Origin: Nocardioides sambongensis | GTDB lineage: Bacteria; Actinomycetota; Actinomycetes; Propionibacteriales; Nocardioidaceae | Length of the DNA: 64,000 nucleotides | Reading direction: 5' to 3' | Assembly (NCBI RefSeq): GCF_006494815.1 | Contig: NZ_CP041091.1 | Span: forward strand, 124,001 to 188,000 | In this document: positions 19,341 to 29,819 of the stretch, one piece after another | Numbering within the stretch: the first letter of the stretch is position 1 | Layout of the letters: every line of letters starts with the position of its first letter | The notes under the pieces: generated by a model | The model's database searches: none | Seen by the model: only the letters and a program-made list of their open reading frames with translations | What the model was told of the DNA's origin: nothing | Made by a program: the position numbers and the translations under genes

Positions 19341-20848
19341 ATGAGCACGCTGTCCCTGGCCTCGGTCCTCGCCGAGCCGGCCCGCCGCCGCCCCGACCAC
19401 ACCGCCGTGGTGGAGGGCGAGACCCGCACCGGCTACGCCGACCTCTGGAGAGAGGCCCGGAGCTTCGCCACCGCGCTGACCCGGCGCGGGGTGCGGCCCG
19501 GCAGCCGGGTGGCCCTGCTCGCGCCGAACGTGACCGACTTCGTCCGCGCCTACTACGGCATCATCGCGGCGGGCGGGGTGGTGGTGCCGATCCCGACCCT
19601 GCTCAACGCCGAGGAGGCCGACTACCTGCTGCGCCACTCCGGGGCCGAGCTGCTGCTGCACCACCAGGCCACCGCCGCGGTGGCCGAGCCGGCCGCGGCG
19701 GCGGTGGGGATCGAGACCCACGACGTCGCGGGATTCGGGGCGGGCGCCGAGCCGCTGGCGTCGTACGTCACCCGGAGGCCGGAGGACCCGGCGGTGATCT
19801 TCTACACCAGCGGCACCACCGGGCGGCCCAAGGGCGCCGTGCTCACCCACCTCAACCTGGTCCTCAACGCGACCGTCAACGCCGTCGACGCCAACCCGCT
19901 GCTCGGTGACGACGTGGTGATGGGCTGCCTGCCCCTGTTCCACACCTTCGGGCAGTCGGTGTCGATGAACACCACCTTCCGGGTCGGCGCCACGCTCGTG
20001 CTGCAGCCGCGCTTCGACCCGGTCCGGGCGCTGGAGATCATGGTCGCCGAGCGGGCCACCATCTTCTTCGGCGTGCCGACCATGTACATCCACCTGCTCG
20101 AGGCCGCCGCCCAGGCGCCAGCGCTCCCGGCGTTGCGCGACTGCGTCTCCGGTGGCGCCTCGCTGCCGGTGGCGGTGCTGGAGCGCTTCGAGAGCGTCTT
20201 CGCCACCCGGATCTTCGAGGGCTACGGGCTCTCGGAGACCTCGCCGTCGGCCACCGTCAACCAGCGTGTCTACGGCGCCCGCCCCGGCACCGTCGGACAC
20301 CCCCTGTGGGGCGTCGAGGTCGAGATCGCCGAGGCCGACGTCCAGGACCGGATCGTGCTGCTCGGGCCGGGGGAGAGCGGGGAGGTCGTGGTCCGTGGCC
20401 ACAACGTCTTCGCCGGCTACCTCGACGACCCGACCGCCTCGGCCGCGGTGCTGGTCGACGGCTGGTTCCGCACCGGTGACATCGGCGTCAAGGACCCCGA
20501 GGGCTTCGTCAGCATCGTGGACCGGCTGAAGGACCTGGTGATCCGCGGCGGCTACAACGTCTACCCCGCGAGGTCGAGGAGGCGCTCGCCCGCCACCCGG
20601 CCGTCGCGCAGGTGGCTGTGATCGGCGTGCCGGACCCGGTCCACGGCGAGGAGGTCTGTGCCGTCGTCGTACCGAGCCCGGGTGCGGTGGTCGAGGCCGA
20701 CGAGCTGCGCGCCTGGGCCCAGGAGCGCCTGGGGCGGCACAAGTACCCCCGCCTGGTCGAGGTGGTCGACGAGCTCCCGCTCGGGCCCTCGCACAAGGTG
20801 CTCAAGCGCGAGCTCCGGGCCCGGTTCACCCCGGCCGTCCAGTCCTGA
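19341..20848 (+). CDS. Long/medium-chain acyl-CoA synthetase (FadD-like), one frameshift
   Basis: About 502 residues after correction. Adenylation-superfamily P-loop YTSGTTGRPKGA near residue 155, GYGLSETSPSATVNQ, and the hinge DRLKDLVIRGGYNVYP. After that hinge the frame breaks at the CCCC run 20564-20567; adding one C gives PREVEEALARHPAVAQVAVIG and the C-terminal domain with the catalytic Lys region PSHKVLKREL, stop at 20848. It activates a carboxylic acid to its CoA thioester, supplying the dehydrogenases around it. ATG 19341 follows GAAGGAGAA. Confidence 0.85.
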
Positions 20849-20910
20849 CCGACCCCCGCACCACCGTCCGCGGCGTGCCCCGCACGCCCACCGAGGAGAA
20901 GAACACACGC

Positions 20911-22092
20911 ATGGACCTGCAGCTGAACCAGGAAGAGCGAGAGATCCGCCAGTGGGTGCGCTCGTTCGTCACCAAGGAGATCCTGCCGCTGGAGCCCGAG
21001 GCGCTGGCCCGGGAACGGCGCCACGAGCCCGGGGTCACCGAGGCGGAGATGCGCGCCCTCCAGGACAAGGCCCGGGCGGCCGGCTTCTTCGGCGTCCAGA
21101 CGCCCGAGGAGTACGGCGGCATGGGGCTCGGCGCCGTGATGACCGCCCTGATCGAGGTGGAGCTGGGACGGTCGTTCATCCCGTTCCGGTTCGCCGGCGA
21201 GGCCGACAACATCCTCTTCGACGCCAACGACGAGCAGCGCGAGCGCTACCTGGTGCCGACCATCGAGGGGGACCGTCGCTCCTGCTTCGCGATCACCGAG
21301 CCCGGCGCCGGCTCGGACGCCCGCGCGATCCGCACCAGTGCGGTCCGGGACGGCGACGAGTGGGTGATCAACGGAGAGAAGACCTTCATCACCCGCGGCA
21401 ACGAGGCCGACTTCACCATGGTCTTCGCGGTCACCGACCCCGAGAAGCACAAGGCCGGCCAGACCGGCGAGTCGGTCACCTGCTTCCTGGTCGACCGCGA
21501 CCAGGGCTGGCGCTCGGAGTACATCGACACGATGGGTGAGTGGGGGCCGGCCTCCCTGGTCTTCGAGGACGTGCGGGTGCCGCACAGCGCCATCCTCGGC
21601 GAGGAGGGCAAGGGCTTCGCGATGGCGATGCGCTGGATCGGGAAGGGCCGCTACCTGCTGCCCGCCCGCGCGCTCGGTGCCTGCGAGCGACTGGTCGAGA
21701 TGGCCATGGACCACGCCCGCAACCGGGTCACCTTCGGCAAGCCGATCGCCGAGCGTCAGGCGATCCAGTGGATGATCGCCGACTCCGCCACCGACATCGA
21801 GGCGTTGCGCTGGCTGGTGCTCGGTGCCGCCTGGCAGGTCGACGCGGGCAACGACTCGCGCCAGCTGCAGTCGATGGCCAAGCTGTTCGGTGGCGTCCGG
21901 GCCAACGAGATCGTGGACCGGATGCTCCAAGTGCACGGCGGGATGGGGTACACCCGCGAGCTCCCGCTGGAGCGCTGGTACCGCGAGCTGCGGCTGCTGC
22001 GGATCTACGAGGGCACCGACGAGATCCAGCGCCGCACCATCGCCCGCAACCTGCTCGCCGGCCACGCGTCGGTGCGCGGGCACCTGGGCTGA
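20911..22092 (+). CDS. Acyl-CoA dehydrogenase
   Basis: 393 residues with FAD motif AITEPGAGSDARAI, the FGKPIAERQAIQ helix and the classical catalytic loop IYEGTDEIQRRTIARN. ATG 20911 is preceded by GAGGAGAAG; an upstream in-frame start at 20875 would add 12 residues without homology. It probably catalyses the first oxidation of the acid activated by the ligase immediately upstream. It converges on the methyltransferase gene with a 19-nt gap. Confidence 0.9.
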   Translation: MDLQLNQEEREIRQWVRSFVTKEILPLEPEALARERRHEPGVTEAEMRALQDKARAAGFFGVQTPEEYGGMGLGAVMTALIEVELGRSFIPFRFAGEADNILFDANDEQRERYLVPTIEGDRRSCFAITEPGAGSDARAIRTSAVRDGDEWVINGEKTFITRGNEADFTMVFAVTDPEKHKAGQTGESVTCFLVDRDQGWRSEYIDTMGEWGPASLVFEDVRVPHSAILGEEGKGFAMAMRWIGKGRYLLPARALGACERLVEMAMDHARNRVTFGKPIAERQAIQWMIADSATDIEALRWLVLGAAWQVDAGNDSRQLQSMAKLFGGVRANEIVDRMLQVHGGMGYTRELPLERWYRELRLLRIYEGTDEIQRRTIARNLLAGHASVRGHLG

Positions 22093-22111
22093 GCTGAGCC
22101 CGGTCGGCTGC

Positions 22112-23287
22112 TCAGATCGGCTCGACCAGCAACGCCGTACCCGCCCCGGCCACCCGGGTCAGCACCAGGGTGGCCGGGGTGTCACCGCGCAGCGCGAGGC
22201 GCTGGCGGAGCTGCTCGGGGACGACGTCGACGCCGCGCTTCTTGATGGTCAGCGAGCCGATCCCGCGCTCGCGCAGCGCCGCCTTGAGCTGCTTCTCCCG
22301 GTAGGGCAGCTCCTCGAGCACCCGGTAGCCGCGGGCGAAGGGGGTGTGGAAGGCGGCGGCCGAGGTCACGTAGGCGATCTTCGGGTCGACCAGCCGCCCG
22401 AGCACCCCGACGGCGACCGCAGTGACCAGCCCGGCCCGGATCACCGCACCGTCCGGCTCGTAGAGATAGCTGTCGACCGGACCGGCGCCGACCTCGGCCG
22501 GCCCCGGGTCGTCCTCGTCGGTGATCGAGGCCAGCCCGCCCGCGCCGATGAGGGTGGCGCGACGCCGGACGGTCGCGGTGCGTCCGGACCACAGCGCCGC
22601 CTCCTTCACCTCGCCGTGGTCGCTGACCCACTCGGCCTCGACGCCGTCGGGCACCAGGTCGTGGGGGATGCCGGGCGCCACCTTCACGCAGGCGTCGCGC
22701 TGCAGCAGGCCCTCCACCCAGCTCCACGGCGGGGTCCAGTCCTCGGCCCGGAACGTGCGTCCGGCCCCGCTGCGGCGGGCCGGGTCGGCGAAGGCGAGGT
22801 CGAAGGGAGTGTGGTCCACCTCGGTGGCGTCGGCGACCTGGACGGCGCCGGGCAGGTCGAGCGCGGCCAGGTTGGCGCGGGCCACGGCCACTCGGACGGG
22901 GTCCTGGTCCACCCCGGCGCAGATCAGGCCGGCCCGGGCGGCGGCGATCAGGTCGCCGCCGATGCCGCAGCCGAGGTCGATCACGGTCCTCGCTCCGAAG
23001 GCGGCGAACCGCGCCGCACGGTGCTCGGCCACCGCCGACCGGGTGGCCTGCTCGAGAGCGTCCGGGGTGAAGTACATCCGTTCGGCGAGCTCCCCGAACT
23101 TGGCGGTCGCAGCCGCACGGAGCGACACCTGGGTGAGGGCCGCGGCGGCGCGCTCGGGTGTGGTGGTCCGGCGCAGCAGCGTGCTCACCCGCAGCTCGGC
23201 CTCGCCGGCGAGGAGGGCTGTCCGCGCCTGGTCGATGACCCGCTGGCCGTCGTCGGTGAGCAGCCATTCGAACGCCTCGAGGTCCAC
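22112..23287 (-). CDS. Class I SAM-dependent methyltransferase, THUMP-like domain protein
   Basis: 391 residues from GTG 23287. A Rossmann methyltransferase motif I, VIDLGCGIGGDL, near residue 100, and DLAFADPARRS, a catalytic-loop-like DPAR motif. The C-terminus (GSLTIKKRGVDVVPEQLRQRL) resembles the THUMP-like domain found in a widespread bacterial methyltransferase family. Target unknown; an RNA or nucleic-acid substrate is suggested by the family. It diverges from groES, with CIRCE elements between. Confidence 0.8.
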   Translation of the reverse strand: MDLEAFEWLLTDDGQRVIDQARTALLAGEAELRVSTLLRRTTTPERAAAALTQVSLRAAATAKFGELAERMYFTPDALEQATRSAVAEHRAARFAAFGARTVIDLGCGIGGDLIAAARAGLICAGVDQDPVRVAVARANLAALDLPGAVQVADATEVDHTPFDLAFADPARRSGAGRTFRAEDWTPPWSWVEGLLQRDACVKVAPGIPHDLVPDGVEAEWVSDHGEVKEAALWSGRTATVRRRATLIGAGGLASITDEDDPGPAEVGAGPVDSYLYEPDGAVIRAGLVTAVAVGVLGRLVDPKIAYVTSAAAFHTPFARGYRVLEELPYREKQLKAALRERGIGSLTIKKRGVDVVPEQLRQRLALRGDTPATLVLTRVAGAGTALLVEPI

Positions 23288-23325
23288 GCGGTCATCCTGC
23301 CAGCCGCCGGAGAAGCGGCCCCTCT

Positions 23326-23352
23326 CTGGCACTCGTTGACGGTGAGTGCTAG
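23326..23352. promoter_or_regulatory. CIRCE operator (HrcA site) upstream of groES
   Basis: CTGGCACTC-N9-GAGTGCTAG matches the CIRCE consensus TTAGCACTC-N9-GAGTGCTAA with one mismatched pair between the arms. HrcA represses groE through this element at normal temperature. Confidence 0.88.
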
Positions 23353-23359
23353 TTTCGTC

Positions 23360-23386
23360 TTGGCACTCTCGGACCGAGTGTGCCAG
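23360..23386. promoter_or_regulatory. Second, degenerate CIRCE-like element
   Basis: TTGGCACTC then 7 nt then GAGTGTGCCAG: the spacer is shorter and the right arm has one extra base. Tandem CIRCE copies in front of groES are known in Streptomyces and mycobacteria, so this is probably a genuine weaker HrcA site. Confidence 0.6.
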
Positions 23387-23507
23387 TGCTTGTGACGGAG
23401 TGCGACCCCCGCGACGGCGTACCCCATCCCAAGCCCCAACGTGGGAGGGCGGCCCTGCTCTCCAGAACAAGTCAGACAAGTTCTCAGCAGAGAAAGAGGT
23501 CGATCCC

Positions 23508-23804
23508 GTGTCGATCAACATCAAGCCCCTCGAGGACCGCATCGTCGTCAAGCCCCTCGACGCCGAGCAGACCACGGCCTCCGGCCTGGTCATCCCGGAC
23601 ACCGCCAAGGAGAAGCCGCAGGAGGGCGAGGTCCTCGCTGTCGGCGCCGGCCGCTGGAACGAGGACGGCGACGAGCGCATCCCCGTCGACGTCGCCGTGG
23701 GCGACAAGGTCATCTACAGCAAGTACGGCGGCACCGAGGTCAAGTACTCGGGCCAGGAGTACCTCATCCTGAGCGCGCGTGACGTGCTCGCGGTCATTTC
23801 CTGA
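23508..23804 (+). CDS. groES: Co-chaperonin GroES
   Basis: 98 residues, the family length. [26 protein letters not shown] includes the mobile loop that binds GroEL; the C-terminus has [21 protein letters not shown] 23508 is chosen because it gives the canonical N-terminus. It caps the GroEL folding chamber. Expression is under the two CIRCE elements upstream. Confidence 0.96.
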   Translation: MSINIKPLEDRIVVKPLDAEQTTASGLVIPDTAKEKPQEGEVLAVGAGRWNEDGDERIPVDVAVGDKVIYSKYGGTEVKYSGQEYLILSARDVLAVIS

Positions 23805-23813
23805 TTTCCGTTC

Positions 23814-25513
<1,700 letters not shown>

Positions 25514-25539
25514 GGTCTTTCCTCACTCGCATCACCACT

Positions 25540-25569
25540 GCGGCCCCGCTCCGGTTGGAGCGGGGCCGC
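25540..25569 (+). terminator. groEL terminator hairpin
   Basis: GCGGCCCCGCTCC (25540-25552), loop GGTT, GGAGCGGGGCCGC (25557-25569): a perfect 13-bp stem 26 nt after the groEL stop. Confidence 0.8.
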
Positions 25570-25581
25570 GGTGCGTTCGGG

Positions 25582-25668
25582 GGTGCGGGTTTCACCGGCT
25601 GGCCGGTGAAACCCGCACGACACGCCGAGGCGCACCGGCGTGTCGTGCGGGTTTCGGCCGACAGGTTC
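25582..25668 (+). repeat. 87-bp palindromic repeat, copy 1 (solitary)
   Basis: An 87-bp element that can form two mutually exclusive hairpins. Stem 1: 25583-25599 with 25602-25618, 17 perfect pairs. Stem 2: arm GAAACCCGCACGACACGCCG (25608-25627) with its exact complement at 25636-25655, 8-nt loop. The arms of the two stems overlap at 25608-25618. The same element recurs at 35019-35105 and, inverted, at 36187-36273. This copy lies just after the groEL terminator, between convergent genes, with no gene of its own. Confidence 0.92.
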
Positions 25669-25720
25669 GCCCGATCGCACCGGAGGTCAGCGTCGCTCGG
25701 TGGAGCGTGCCGGAGGGTTC

Positions 25721-25752
25721 ACCGCGACACCTCGTCACCGCGACACCTCGTC
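25721..25752 (+). repeat. 16-bp perfect tandem duplication
   Basis: ACCGCGACACCTCGTC occurs twice head to tail (25721-25736 and 25737-25752), just beyond the 3' end of the minus-strand membrane gene. No function suggested. Confidence 0.85.
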
Positions 25753-25764
25753 AGGGCGACGCCG

Positions 25765-26457
25765 TCAGCGCGACCCGGACCGCTGCCGCGAACGGCCCTG
25801 CCGCGACGTCGCCCTCCCGGAAGGGCTGACGCTCCGGCCGCCCGGGCCCGCCGACGACCGGGCCCGGCGGCCGCGTTCGAGGGGTCCGAGCAGCAGCAGG
25901 ATGGCGAGCAGGCCGACGCCGGCGAGCGTGCTCCAGAAGATGACGAGGTCCTCGGAGAGCGCCGGCGGGGGGAGCGGTGACCGGGCGTCGATGAACATGG
26001 TCACCACCGTCGGCGCGATCCCGGACAGCACCACCGCGGAGGCCACTGCGCCTCCCGGCTGTGGCACACGGCGCCGCAGCGCGAGTCCGCTCGCCAGCAC
26101 CGTGGCCCCGAGGGCCCCGAGGACGACGAGCCAGTCCTTCGTGGCGTCGGCATCTCCGACGGTGTCGACCGAGACGGCGCTCACCAGGATCAAGCCGGCT
26201 CCGAGCGGTAGCCCGGCCGCCAGCACCCGGGCCGAACCCGCCCAGCGTCCGCCGCGCGGTGTCACGTCGACCACCGCGGCCGCCGGTTCGTCCACCAGGA
26301 GGCCAGCGGAGGCTGCCGCAAGCAGAGCGACCAGCGGGAGACCGAGCGTGGCGGTCTCCGCCCACCTGTGCACCATCGCGGCCACCAGTCCACCCATCGC
26401 GAGCAGGGCGATCACGGCGCGCCAGTGGACCGCCCGGAGCAGATACCAGGCCGCCAC
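25765..26457 (-). CDS. Integral membrane protein, last gene of the sigma/ABC operon
   Basis: 230 residues from GTG 26457. About six hydrophobic helices (for example AVIALLAMGGLVAAMVH; LVVLGALGATVLASGLAL; VIFWSTLAGVGLLAILLLLG), then an Arg/Ser-rich tail. No family recognised. It starts 3 nt after the permease stop, so it is probably a further membrane component of the same ABC transporter or an accessory. Confidence 0.65.
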   Translation of the reverse strand: MAAWYLLRAVHWRAVIALLAMGGLVAAMVHRWAETATLGLPLVALLAAASAGLLVDEPAAAVVDVTPRGGRWAGSARVLAAGLPLGAGLILVSAVSVDTVGDADATKDWLVVLGALGATVLASGLALRRRVPQPGGAVASAVVLSGIAPTVVTMFIDARSPLPPPALSEDLVIFWSTLAGVGLLAILLLLGPLERGRRARSSAGPGGRSVSPSGRATSRQGRSRQRSGSR

Positions 26458-26460
26458 CGC

Positions 26461-27378
26461 TCACTCCGAGGACGGGTAGGGCAGTGGTTCGGAGATCATC
26501 AGGTGGTCCACCCCGGTCATGATCGCCAGGGTGACGAACACTGCGGCCAGACCGAGGAGCCCCAGCAGCGACCACCGCAGGCGGGCGGTGCGTGCCGCAC
26601 GGTCGTGCCACACGGCGCCGCCGGCGGCCAGGCCGCAGAGGGTGACCAGGTAGAGCAGGTACCAGACCGGGTTGCCGGCCATGATCGCCTGCGCATAGTG
26701 CGGGATGCCCTGATAGGCGTCCTCGGTCATCGTCCCGGTGTGGAACATCGCCCACGGCGCGAAGAGTCGGAACTCGTTGTGCTCGCCGTACTGCAGTGCG
26801 CCGCCGAGCAGGTAGACGACGGCGACGACGGCGACGACGGTGACGGTCGGCGCGCCGGGGAAGCGCAGCCAGCGACCGGACAGCACGCCGAGCAACGCGG
26901 CGCCGAGGCAGGCCACAGGTGCGCCGGCGAGCATGATGCTCCACACGTCGATGTCGCGCATCGTGCCGAACCAGAGCTCGTCGGGGTGCGCCGGCCTCAC
27001 CGCGAGGATGGCGAACACCTCGGCGATCCACAGCATCCCGGCGGCGAACGGCACCGAGCAGCTGCCGATGACGGCGAGCGTACGGCGAGCCTCGCCCTGC
27101 GGAGCGGTCACCATCGCCTCGACGGCCACCTCGGTCGAGCGGGTCAGCCGGGCGGCCACCACCAGGCTGGGCAACCCGATGAAGAACGCGGGGATGATGG
27201 TGAACGCCATCAGGGCGTCGGTGAAGTCCTTGTCGTTGGTCAGGTGGATCGCGAGTGTGAGGCCGTAGGCGATCAGCACACCGACGATGAAGAGCGGGTG
27301 TCGGGCGAAGCGCTTGGCCTCGATCGCGACCATGTCGCGGAGGGTGCCACGTCCGGTCGCGGGCAGGGTGGTGGCCAC
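26461..27378 (-). CDS. ABC transporter permease
   Basis: 305 residues from GTG 27378. An N-terminal cytoplasmic amphipathic segment (IEAKRFARHPLFIVG) typical of ABC-2 type permeases, then about six membrane helices. It lies between the ATPase and another membrane protein in one operon. Probably an exporter or membrane-remodelling system of the type placed under ECF sigma control; substrate unknown. Confidence 0.78.
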   Translation of the reverse strand: MATTLPATGRGTLRDMVAIEAKRFARHPLFIVGVLIAYGLTLAIHLTNDKDFTDALMAFTIIPAFFIGLPSLVVAARLTRSTEVAVEAMVTAPQGEARRTLAVIGSCSVPFAAGMLWIAEVFAILAVRPAHPDELWFGTMRDIDVWSIMLAGAPVACLGAALLGVLSGRWLRFPGAPTVTVVAVVAVVYLLGGALQYGEHNEFRLFAPWAMFHTGTMTEDAYQGIPHYAQAIMAGNPVWYLLYLVTLCGLAAGGAVWHDRAARTARLRWSLLGLLGLAAVFVTLAIMTGVDHLMISEPLPYPSSE

Positions 27379-27405
27379 GGTTGTCTCCAGGTGGTGAGGG
27401 AACGG

Positions 27406-28265
27406 TCAGACGGCCTGGGCCGAGGCCCCGGGCCCGAGCATGAGCAGGTAGGCGTCCTCCAGCGTCGGCTCAGCGGCCTCCGCCAGGTCGGGCCGAGGTC
27501 CCCGACGACGCGGTGGCGGCCGGTCCCGGTCCGCCAGGAGACGACCGCGTCCGGGACCTCGCGGTCGGTCAGCCAGACGCGCCCCGCGGCAGTGCCGACC
27601 AGGTCGGTGACCGAGCCGTCGAAGCGAACCCGTCCGTCGGCGAGCACGATCACCCGCTCGCAGAGGGCGGCCACGTCCTCGGTCTGGTGGGTGGACAGCA
27701 CCACCGTCGCCTCACTGCCCAGCACCGAGAGGGTACGACGCAGCTGGGCCCGCTGGGTCGGGTCGAGGCCGGTCGTCGGCTCGTCCAGGAGCAGCAGCCG
27801 CGGCCGGCCGAGCAGCGCCTGGGCCAAGCCCACCCTTCGTCGCTGACCTCCGGAGAGCCGGGCGACCCGCTTGCCGGCCAAGTCGGCCAGGCCGGTCAGC
27901 TCGAGCACCCGGCGGACCTCCCGGTGCCGGGCGCGCCGGTCGTTCCACTCCTTGAGGACCGCGACGTACTCGACGAAGCCGAAGGCGGTCATGTCGCTGG
28001 GGTAGCCGAGCTCCTGCGGGAGGTAGCCCAGCTCGCGTCGCACCGCGATCAGGTCGGCATGACTGGCGTACGGATCGCGGCCGACCAGCTCGACCCGTCC
28101 CCGGTCGCTGGCGATGCTGGTGGCCGCGATCCGCAGGAGCGTCGTCTTGCCGGCGCCGTTGGGTCCCAACAGGCCGGTCACCCCCGCTCCGATCCGCAGC
28201 GAGACCTCGGCGAGAGCGTCGGTCCGGCCGAAGGTCTTGCCGACCCCGTCGAGTTCGATGGTCAC
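27406..28265 (-). CDS. ABC-2 type transporter ATPase, one frameshift
   Basis: About 286 residues after correction. Walker A GPNGAGKTT, signature LSGGQRRRVGLAQAL, Walker B LLLLDEPTTGLDP and switch His in STHQTEDVAAL. Near 27488 a base is lost; restoring it gives the ending DLAEAAEPTLEDAYLLML and a stop at 27406, typical of this subfamily. GTG 28265 overlaps the stop of the upstream anti-sigma gene (GTGA), so it is coupled to it. Confidence 0.83.
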
Positions 28266-29092
28266 AGTGCTGCTCCGATCTGGCCGGTGCTGCGGGAGCG
28301 CAGACCGAGGACGAGGAGGGCGACCGCGGCCAGCGCGAGGTAGCCGAGCTGCTGCTGCAGCTCCACCGGCCAGGTGGCGTCCAAGGAGCGGACCGGGGTG
28401 AGGACCACGGCGGACCACGCCAATGCCACCACCGCCACCGCCATGCGCGGGCCGGTGAAGCTGGCCAGCGCCATCATCACCGGTACGAGTGCGAGCGCGG
28501 GGCCCATCCACGCAGCGGCGACCCACAGCGGCCCGGGCAGCAGCGTGCCGAGCAGCACCGTGACCGGGAGGACGCTCACCAGGACCGCGACGGTCCGCAC
28601 CAGGATCAGACGGGTGCGTCCGTAGGGAGTGCTGACGGCGAGTGCGTCGAAGGACTCCTCGGTGGCGGGGTAGCAGCCGGCGACCCCCAGGACCGGGATC
28701 AGGGGCGCGACCAGCAGGAACGGCCAGAGCGTCGTGCTGTCGGTGGTGAGCGTGGCGAGGGTGGCGAAGGCGAGGGCGACCACGGCGCTCGACATCCACG
28801 ACGCTCGCAGGGAGGCCGCGGCGCCGAGCAGGATCGCGGTCGGCTCGGAGAGCCCGAGTGCTCGGACCAGTCGTGCCGGCAGCCGCAGCCGGGGTCGTTC
28901 CGCCGTCGACCGCACCTGGTCCCACGCGGTGTCGAGCAGCGTCCGGTCGACGAGAACCCCGGCCGCCGCACGGCACTCGGGGCAGTGGTCGACGTGACGC
29001 TCGAGCGAGGCCGACAGCACGGCGTCCAGGGCGCCGTCGACGTAGGCCGACAGCAGTCCCGGAGACGCGTGCCAACCGGTGGTCGTGGTCAT
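28262..29092 (-). CDS. Zinc-finger anti-sigma factor fused to a permease-like membrane domain
   Basis: 276 residues. The N-terminus holds a zinc-binding anti-sigma motif HVDHCPEC (His33, Cys37, Cys40) of the ZAS type. The rest has about six hydrophobic helices, more than the single helix of most membrane anti-sigma factors, and resembles an ABC permease. Its ATG overlaps the stop of the sigma gene (4 nt). It probably holds the sigma factor at the membrane and may also serve as a transporter subunit with the ATPase and permease downstream. Confidence 0.78.
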   Translation of the reverse strand: MTTTTGWHASPGLLSAYVDGALDAVLSASLERHVDHCPECRAAAGVLVDRTLLDTAWDQVRSTAERPRLRLPARLVRALGLSEPTAILLGAAASLRASWMSSAVVALAFATLATLTTDSTTLWPFLLVAPLIPVLGVAGCYPATEESFDALAVSTPYGRTRLILVRTVAVLVSVLPVTVLLGTLLPGPLWVAAAWMGPALALVPVMMALASFTGPRMAVAVVALAWSAVVLTPVRSLDATWPVELQQQLGYLALAAVALLVLGLRSRSTGQIGAAL

Positions 29093-29658
29093 CCCAGCTC
29101 CTCCAGTCGCAGATCAGCCAACGACGCGCGCATCTGGGCCTTGGCCCGGTGCAGGCGGGTCTTGAGGGTGTTCTGCCGGACGCCGAGGAGGCGGCTGGCC
29201 TCCCGGGTGGTCAGCCCGTCCAGCACGCACGCCTGGACCACGGCCCGGAACTCCGGCGAGAGCCTCCGCAACGCCTCGCCCAGGTCGCCGTACTCGACGC
29301 CGAGCAGGACGACGTCCTCCGCCGCCGGCAGGGTCGCGGGCGCGCTGGACCAGTCCGGCACCAGCACCACGTCCTTGCGGCGACGCAGCCGGGACACCAT
29401 GCGCCGGAACGCGATCCCCCACAACCACGCCGCCAGATCGCCCTCCCCGCGCCATCGCGCGGCATCGCGCCACATCGCCACGAAGGTGTCCTGGACGACG
29501 TCGAGGACCACCTCCCGGTCGTTGCAGCGTCGTATCAGCCGCGCGGTGAGCCACGGGGCGTGCCGCTCGTAGAGCTCGCGCATCGCACCCAGGTCGCCGT
29601 CGGCCGCTGCATGGAGCAGCTCCGAGTCCGCGAGGTCCGGCGAGGTGTGATCCGACAC
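29089..29658 (-). CDS. ECF-family RNA polymerase sigma factor
   Basis: 189 residues from GTG 29658. Sigma region 2 (VVLDVVQDTFVAMWRDA; LAAWLWGIAFRRMVSRLRRRK, which binds the -10) and region 4 (LSPEFRAVVQACVLDGLTTREASRLLGVRQNTLKTRLHRA, split here only for reading; -35 recognition). No C-terminal extension. First gene of a five-gene operon with its anti-sigma factor and an ABC transporter. An ECF-like promoter in front suggests autoregulation. Confidence 0.9.
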   Translation of the reverse strand: MSDHTSPDLADSELLHAAADGDLGAMRELYERHAPWLTARLIRRCNDREVVLDVVQDTFVAMWRDAARWRGEGDLAAWLWGIAFRRMVSRLRRRKDVVLVPDWSSAPATLPAAEDVVLLGVEYGDLGEALRRLSPEFRAVVQACVLDGLTTREASRLLGVRQNTLKTRLHRAKAQMRASLADLRLEELG

Positions 29659-29665
29659 ACTCTCA

Positions 29666-29694
29666 CTGTCGCAGGCGAGGTGCGGTTCGGTTCC
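29666..29694 (-). promoter_or_regulatory. ECF-type promoter, probably autoregulatory
   Basis: Reading on the minus strand: GGAACC (29694-29689), 17 nt, then CGACAG (29671-29666). GGAAC is the common ECF -35 element. The -10 ends 7 nt before the sigma GTG, so the transcript could be leaderless. Confidence 0.5.
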
Positions 29695-29807
29695 ACGATC
29701 GGCAGATCAACTTGCTCGCGCCGACCCGGACGTTCCGCCGTCGCGTGCCGTCGCCGCGGGGCGACCGGCTGTTACCTGGGGGATCGCGGGACGTCACGCC
29801 TGTCCGG

Positions 29808-29813
29808 CATAGT
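29808..29813 (+). promoter_or_regulatory. -10 hexamer, probable leaderless promoter for the ACT-GNAT gene
   Basis: CATAGT ends 6 nt before ATG 29820. There is no good ribosome site at the usual distance. Confidence 0.4.
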
Positions 29814-29819
29814 GAGGAC

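Noticed and set aside
25582..25668. Repeat copy 1 as merely the groEL terminator
   Set aside because: groEL already has its own perfect hairpin at 25540-25569, and the same 87-bp element occurs at two other sites unrelated to groEL.
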